Shown here: piece after piece, positions 60,061 to 64,000 of the stretch
Layout of the letters: each line of letters starts with the position of its first letter
Position numbering within the stretch: position 1 is the first letter of the stretch
Source: Gibbula magus
Taxonomy: Eukaryota; Mollusca; Gastropoda; Trochida; Trochidae
NCBI GenBank assembly: GCA_936450465.1
Contig: OW388299.1
Span: forward strand, 40,497,548-40,561,547
Direction of reading: 5' to 3'
Length of the DNA: 64,000 bases
Position numbers and translations under genes: made by a program
The notes under the pieces: model-generated
What the model saw: only the letters and a program-made list of their open reading frames with translations
Database searches by the model: none
What the model was told of the DNA's origin: nothing

Positions 60061-60839
60061 TATCAATAGGTTGATGGGACCGTGGTTTTTGTTTTCTTTC
60101 ACAAGGAAGGAGTGTCCTATAAATGGGTCGAGTATGTGGAACAAGGTAATATGTTTTTGAAGAGGCTGAATGGGCAGTTACATTTCATGTATCGAAGATT
60201 ATACTTCGCAATGGCCCACTTACTTGAGTGCAAAAAACGGATTTCTCTTTACAATATAGATATGTTCAGTCTCTGAAAAGAGAATTTCGCGCCCAAACAG
60301 TATAAAATCAAAATGGCCTATTGATGTCCTTTGGGCACTAATTGAAGGTCCACTCAGATCAATGGAAAATAAGGTGAATGAGTATGGCACAAGAAGATTC
60401 ACATTACAGAAATGTTAAACACACTACCAAGGTTCATAATGACTTGTAAACTCAATATTTGGTGTAACCGACTCGCACTCGGATAACATTTTCCACACGC
60501 GTCTCATGCAAGCCACCAGACGTCTGAATGCCTGTTGGACAAAGCATGCATGCACGTGCGGCTCGGAATAAGATGAGTTTGTGATGTCATGTCCATATAT
60601 GATGTGGTATATTCGATATGTACTTGTAAAGTCAACGCTAGCAAAACTATTCTGGTTTCAATTTCAAATTTCAAATGGGTGGTGCGATACTTATGACGTG
60701 GTGTATATTTACATGTTGATATCAGCTCTTTATCTTAGAAAAGCATAACTGCGAAAAATAATTTCCAAACTTATACATTCACATTCACAAAAGAGGGAAC
60801 TATGTCAACAGGGATTAGTAAAGAAGAACTCACAATTCC
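60061..60839. other. Non-coding spacer
   Basis: No gene or repeat recognised. Confidence 0.35.
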
Positions 60840-61000
60840 ATATGTCAGAGTTGGATAATTGTATTTGAAAGTCCATTCGTATACACTTGGGGTGCTGAAA
60901 TCGCTTTTTCAAAAAGTTTCGGGCCAGAATTTTGGCATTTAAGTTTAGAGTCAAACTGTCCTTATATATGTTCCCCGACGCAATAATACAACTATGATAG
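60840..61000. mobile_element. Interspersed repeat family D relic
   Basis: CACTTGGGGTGCTGAAATCG and GGCCAGAATTTTGGCATTTA match family D. Both ends are lost. Confidence 0.4.
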
Positions 61001-61408
61001 TAACTGACATACATCTCGCTTATTCCCAGTGAAATAAAATGAAAAATTATAAGTTTTTAAATTTTGCAAGTTTAACCTTTTTTGGGCCCCTGCAGTGGTG
61101 GGTGTATTAATGAAGTGTGCAGTGCTATGGATGTTTAGACTGGGCGACTGTAGCACGTGGTTCTTGCGTGTCAAATTCAGTACACGACGTAAATATTTGG
61201 AAATCGTGCACTTCATGCACATGTTTGTCATCTGAGTAATTTGAAACAGAATTTAACAATTTGCATCGTTGTGAGTTTTGAAGGATTCGCAGTCTCCGAC
61301 ATCTTATCTATATATACTAGGGCCAAAAGAGACGCTACCAACAAAAGGCAATAAAGTTTAATAAACAAACGATTAATACGATTGAAACATAGTTACATGT
61401 TGTGTTCC

Positions 61409-61631
61409 AACTTCCAAACGCAAGGCATAACACTTGCCAGTCTGCATTACTGGCTGATTTAAGATTTGCGGTATTTCCCTCGCTTTGCTGTGCCTAGATA
61501 GTGAATCGCTGCACCAGAAATGCATAGTGGGCATGGATTTCTAAGCACATATTTATTAAGGAAATACTGCAAGGCCTAAATCACCCAGTAATGGAGACTG
61601 GCAAGAGTTATGCCTTGCATTGCGAAGTTGG
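61409..61631. mobile_element. Foldback element family J, best copy
   Basis: The arms of about 70 bp pair imperfectly: CCAACTTCCAAACGCAAGGC with GCCTTGCATTGCGAAGTTGG, and ATTTGCGGTATTTCC with GGAAATACTGCAAGG. A truncated copy lies at 31490-31700 beside gene B exon 6. Confidence 0.7.
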
Positions 61632-61699
61632 TTGTTTTCCGAAGCCAGCAAACCTTATTTTTTTGTTTTTGAAACATTAACTTGTTATGTTTATGAAAA

Positions 61700-62035
61700 A
61701 CACGCCGTTTTGGAATCTCCTTGACTAGGCGAGATAGAAGAGGGAAATATTGCTATTTGGCTTGTCTGTATGACAGTAACCAAGCGTCAACGAATTGGTG
61801 TCCAAGGTTGTACATTGTGTCGACAACACTTTTTATTAACATAATTTCCATATTTTGTAAATTGTAATTATAAATCTAAAGATTTGTGTCCGAAAAACTC
61901 TCTTGAAATAGCGAGTTTAGCACCCCGTCGCTGTTTGAACAAGCGTACAAATAAAAGTATCATTCCATGATGAGTAAAAGATTCAATACTTCCTTACGTA
62001 TACTTATCTAAGACATTCAAGATTGACTTTGTACG
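61700..62035 (-). mobile_element. Interspersed repeat family D, reversed copy
   Basis: GGAATCTCCTTGACTAGGCG, TTTAGCACCCCGTCGCTGTT and TCATGATGAGTAA-like words are the reverse of family D. No coding content. Confidence 0.5.
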
Positions 62036-62699
62036 GTAGCAGTACTTTGTTTTTGACCCAGTTAACAATTTTGTATTTTATATGAATATATTGCCTTGGG
62101 CTTTCAAAATTTAGGTCACTTAAACTAATATAAAACGAATTGTGATTCAAAACAGTTTATCTTTTTATTCCTAAACTTACATTCTTAACATTGCGAATGT
62201 TGTGGTGCAATTTTTATCATTAGTTATGTTTATTTGTAAAATTCAATTTGTTATTTTCTTCCAGCGTAATATCTGCCAAATGCAATGTGTTGATTCAAAT
62301 ATTTTTGTTTTGGTTTCATCAATATATGGAGCGTTAAAATTCGTTTTCTTTCGTCATGATTCCATTCAATCGAGCATTCAGCTCATTTTTTAAATGTTTG
62401 TCGTTGGAAATATTTACCTTGTTTTAAAATATACTTTTTAAATTTGTTCGAGAACCAGATATCAGGACTCTTTTGAACGAAATAGTCCTGATAACCATAA
62501 TTAACAGGAAACATCTATGCATGCTTGCCACGCGGGCATAAGATGTTTGTGTTTATTATATATTTTGTTCTCTAAATGTCTTTATTCATAACTTCAATAT
62601 GATCAATGCTTATGTCTATGTCAACGTTGCATGCACATGAACAATGCAATGAGTCTTAGAGACTCACGCTAACTCGATTATATCATAATGAATAGTTTT
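62036..62699. other. Non-coding spacer
   Basis: AT-rich; nothing recognised. Confidence 0.35.
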
Positions 62700-63075
62700 C
62701 TGTATATAGAGATTATTTCCCGAGGAAGTGTGGCATATGATTTTTACGAAACGAGTGTGTATTTTTGTATTGCCCGAGCGAGAGCGAGGACTATACACAC
62801 ATTTGCACGAGTTTCGTAAAAGTCATATGGCACACTTTCGAGTGTAATAATTTCTTTATTACCCATTCTGTTCCGTTTTATTCACGTTAAAATAGGCAGG
62901 AAGCGGCCCACTTCTCTTGCGACGGCAAGCTACAGTGACGGCACGAACAATCGTTTAATGACGTCACAGACGACACAATACGGGGAGTCGGGTTGAAGCA
63001 ATGGTTGCTAGGCAAACGTGATATGTGCACATGTGTTCATATCAATAATATTTACTCGGTTATTTTCAACCATAT
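62700..63075 (-). mobile_element. Interspersed repeat family H copy 2 (inverted relative to 19320-19700)
   Basis: ATGGTTGCTAGGCAAACGTG, TGGCACACTTTCGAGTGTAA and TTGCCCGAGCGAGAGCGAGG are reverse complements of words in copy 1. Similar length, no coding content. Confidence 0.6.
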
Positions 63076-63155
63076 GGGTAATAAATTATGTTATTAGACT
63101 TATTGTACATTGTTTCACGAACCATACATGCACCTTTGTATCGTTTTGCAGATCT

Positions 63156-63259
63156 GGACCCATATTTACGAAGCTCTCTTAGCGCAAATATAGTTTTAAG
63201 TGCCATTATTAACATTGACGACTATCTTAGCGCCAAGAGAGCTTCGACAATATCGGTCC
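63156..63259. mobile_element. Short hairpin element, family I copy 2
   Basis: TACGAAGCTCTCTTAGCGC and GCGCCAAGAGAGCTTCGACA are near-perfect inverted arms. The short open frame at 63088-63327 runs across it and is not a gene. Confidence 0.65.
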
Positions 63260-63566
63260 TGGCGTGTAGCTTGGACCAATTACTTCCACACTACAAAGAC
63301 ATAAAGCTTGATGGAATAGATGATTAATGATTATTCCAATAATAGTAGCTTTGACTCATACATATAGGCCTAAACGAACAATTACTGTTTCATATTGGAA
63401 ATGATTTTGTGAAATTTCTCTTCTACGTCCTAATTACAAACATATTGTAGTCTCAACAAAGTCATCGTTGGTGGTAACAATGGCAATATTAGAACATAAA
63501 TAGCCTAGTCTTTGTCTTTGTGTTTCTTTTTCAAGGGATTAGATTAACATGGCATTTGCCAATAAA

Positions 63567-63893
63567 TTAAAGGGACTGTATCACTTTTTTGACATTTTAT
63601 TTTTGTAAATTTCCTTTTTATAATGATAGTTTATGTCATTTATGTTCACCTTAGAGGGTAAAGATCTTATTGCATAAACCAATTATTCGTAGTGGTAATA
63701 ACGATATTGCGTATAAAGCAAAAAATTTATGGCGACCATTTTAATGGGAACACCTTTCATTATTTCGAATTACAAAAACGATTCCCATGGCTTCACCTAA
63801 ACATCTACACTCATTTTTTAACTTGATTTTCCAAAGAAAGAAGGGCGTTTTACCATTGGTGACATTATCTTTCAAATACATTTCATCAATCTG
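63567..63893. mobile_element. MITE family A copy, 3' end lost
   Basis: It begins TTAAAGGGACTGTATCACTT and keeps CGTATAAAGCAAAAAATTTA and CATTGGTGACATTATCTTTC. Instead of the usual right end it runs into the hairpin at 63884. Confidence 0.7.
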
Positions 63894-63950
63894 AATAAAT
63901 TTAGATCAACTGTTCTAATATATGTCGATCTAAATTTATTCAGATTGATG
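63884..63950. mobile_element. Perfect 24-bp hairpin, family K copy 2
   Basis: Arms 63884-63907 and 63927-63950 are exact reverse complements (inner word AATAAATTTAGATC), with a 19-nt loop. It sits exactly where the MITE family A right end should begin. Confidence 0.7.
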
Positions 63951-64000
63951 AACTTGCGACGCCATTTTCAAAGCGTGCATTTCCGGAGTCCAACGAGAAT

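Noticed and set aside
63088..63327. 79-codon open frame
   Set aside because: It runs through the family I hairpin element; no domain or conserved context.

Overview
The window is eukaryotic. It has GT-AG introns, non-LTR and Tc1/mariner transposons, tRNA-derived SINEs, many MITE-like inverted-repeat elements and long micro- and minisatellites. Frequent short words such as ACATGTA, and a SINE whose 3' part reads GCGGCGTTAAACCCCAACTC, recall mollusc genomes. My best guess is a marine mollusc; the species cannot be named from sequence alone.

Genes. By joining exons across GT-AG introns I find three tandem paralogues, all on the + strand. Gene A is represented only by its last two exons (462-2057). 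Gene B is complete (coding exons 22074-32492, 468 aa). Gene C is complete (coding exons 43346-52978, 368 aa). B and C share a seven-exon plan with the same intron phases (1,1,2,1,1,0), and A matches their last two exons. Each complete protein has a signal peptide, a short Cys-rich N-terminal region, a low-complexity mucin-like linker (Pro/Ala/Thr in B, Thr-rich in C) and a trypsin-fold (S1) domain. The S1 activation-type site R-I-L-G-G and the four classic disulfide pairs are kept, but the catalytic Ser is replaced in all three (Ala in A, Val in B, Phe in C) and the catalytic His in B and C. They are therefore predicted secreted pseudoproteases. The C-terminus varies: A has a basic repetitive tail of about 215 residues, B has a short remnant of the same motif, and C ends with the S1 domain.

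Layout. 1-2057: end of gene A, with a MITE in its last intron. 2064-3640: 3' flank, SINE fragment and MITE. 3640-17823: a 14.2-kb array of a 7-bp unit (ACCATAC with the variant ACCATGC), with higher-order repeats including a 3.3-kb internal duplication. All long open frames inside it are by-products of a stop-free 7-bp unit. 17824-20820: MITE-rich spacer. 20820-32900: gene B, whose introns hold MITEs, a SINE, an intact Tc1-like transposon and decayed copies of its own exon 5. 32900-43280: spacer with a 55-bp minisatellite (35.1-36.15 kb), foldback elements, a dead LINE reverse transcriptase (minus strand, 39.9-41.45 kb) and a (TC)74 tract. 43280-53150: gene C, with three trinucleotide arrays lying against its splice sites. 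53150-64000: no convincing gene; nested MITEs, including a Harbinger-type insertion whose empty site is visible in a nearby paralogous element.

No rRNA, intact tRNA or CRISPR array was recognised. All gene models come from reading splice sites and frames by eye; RNA evidence was not available.
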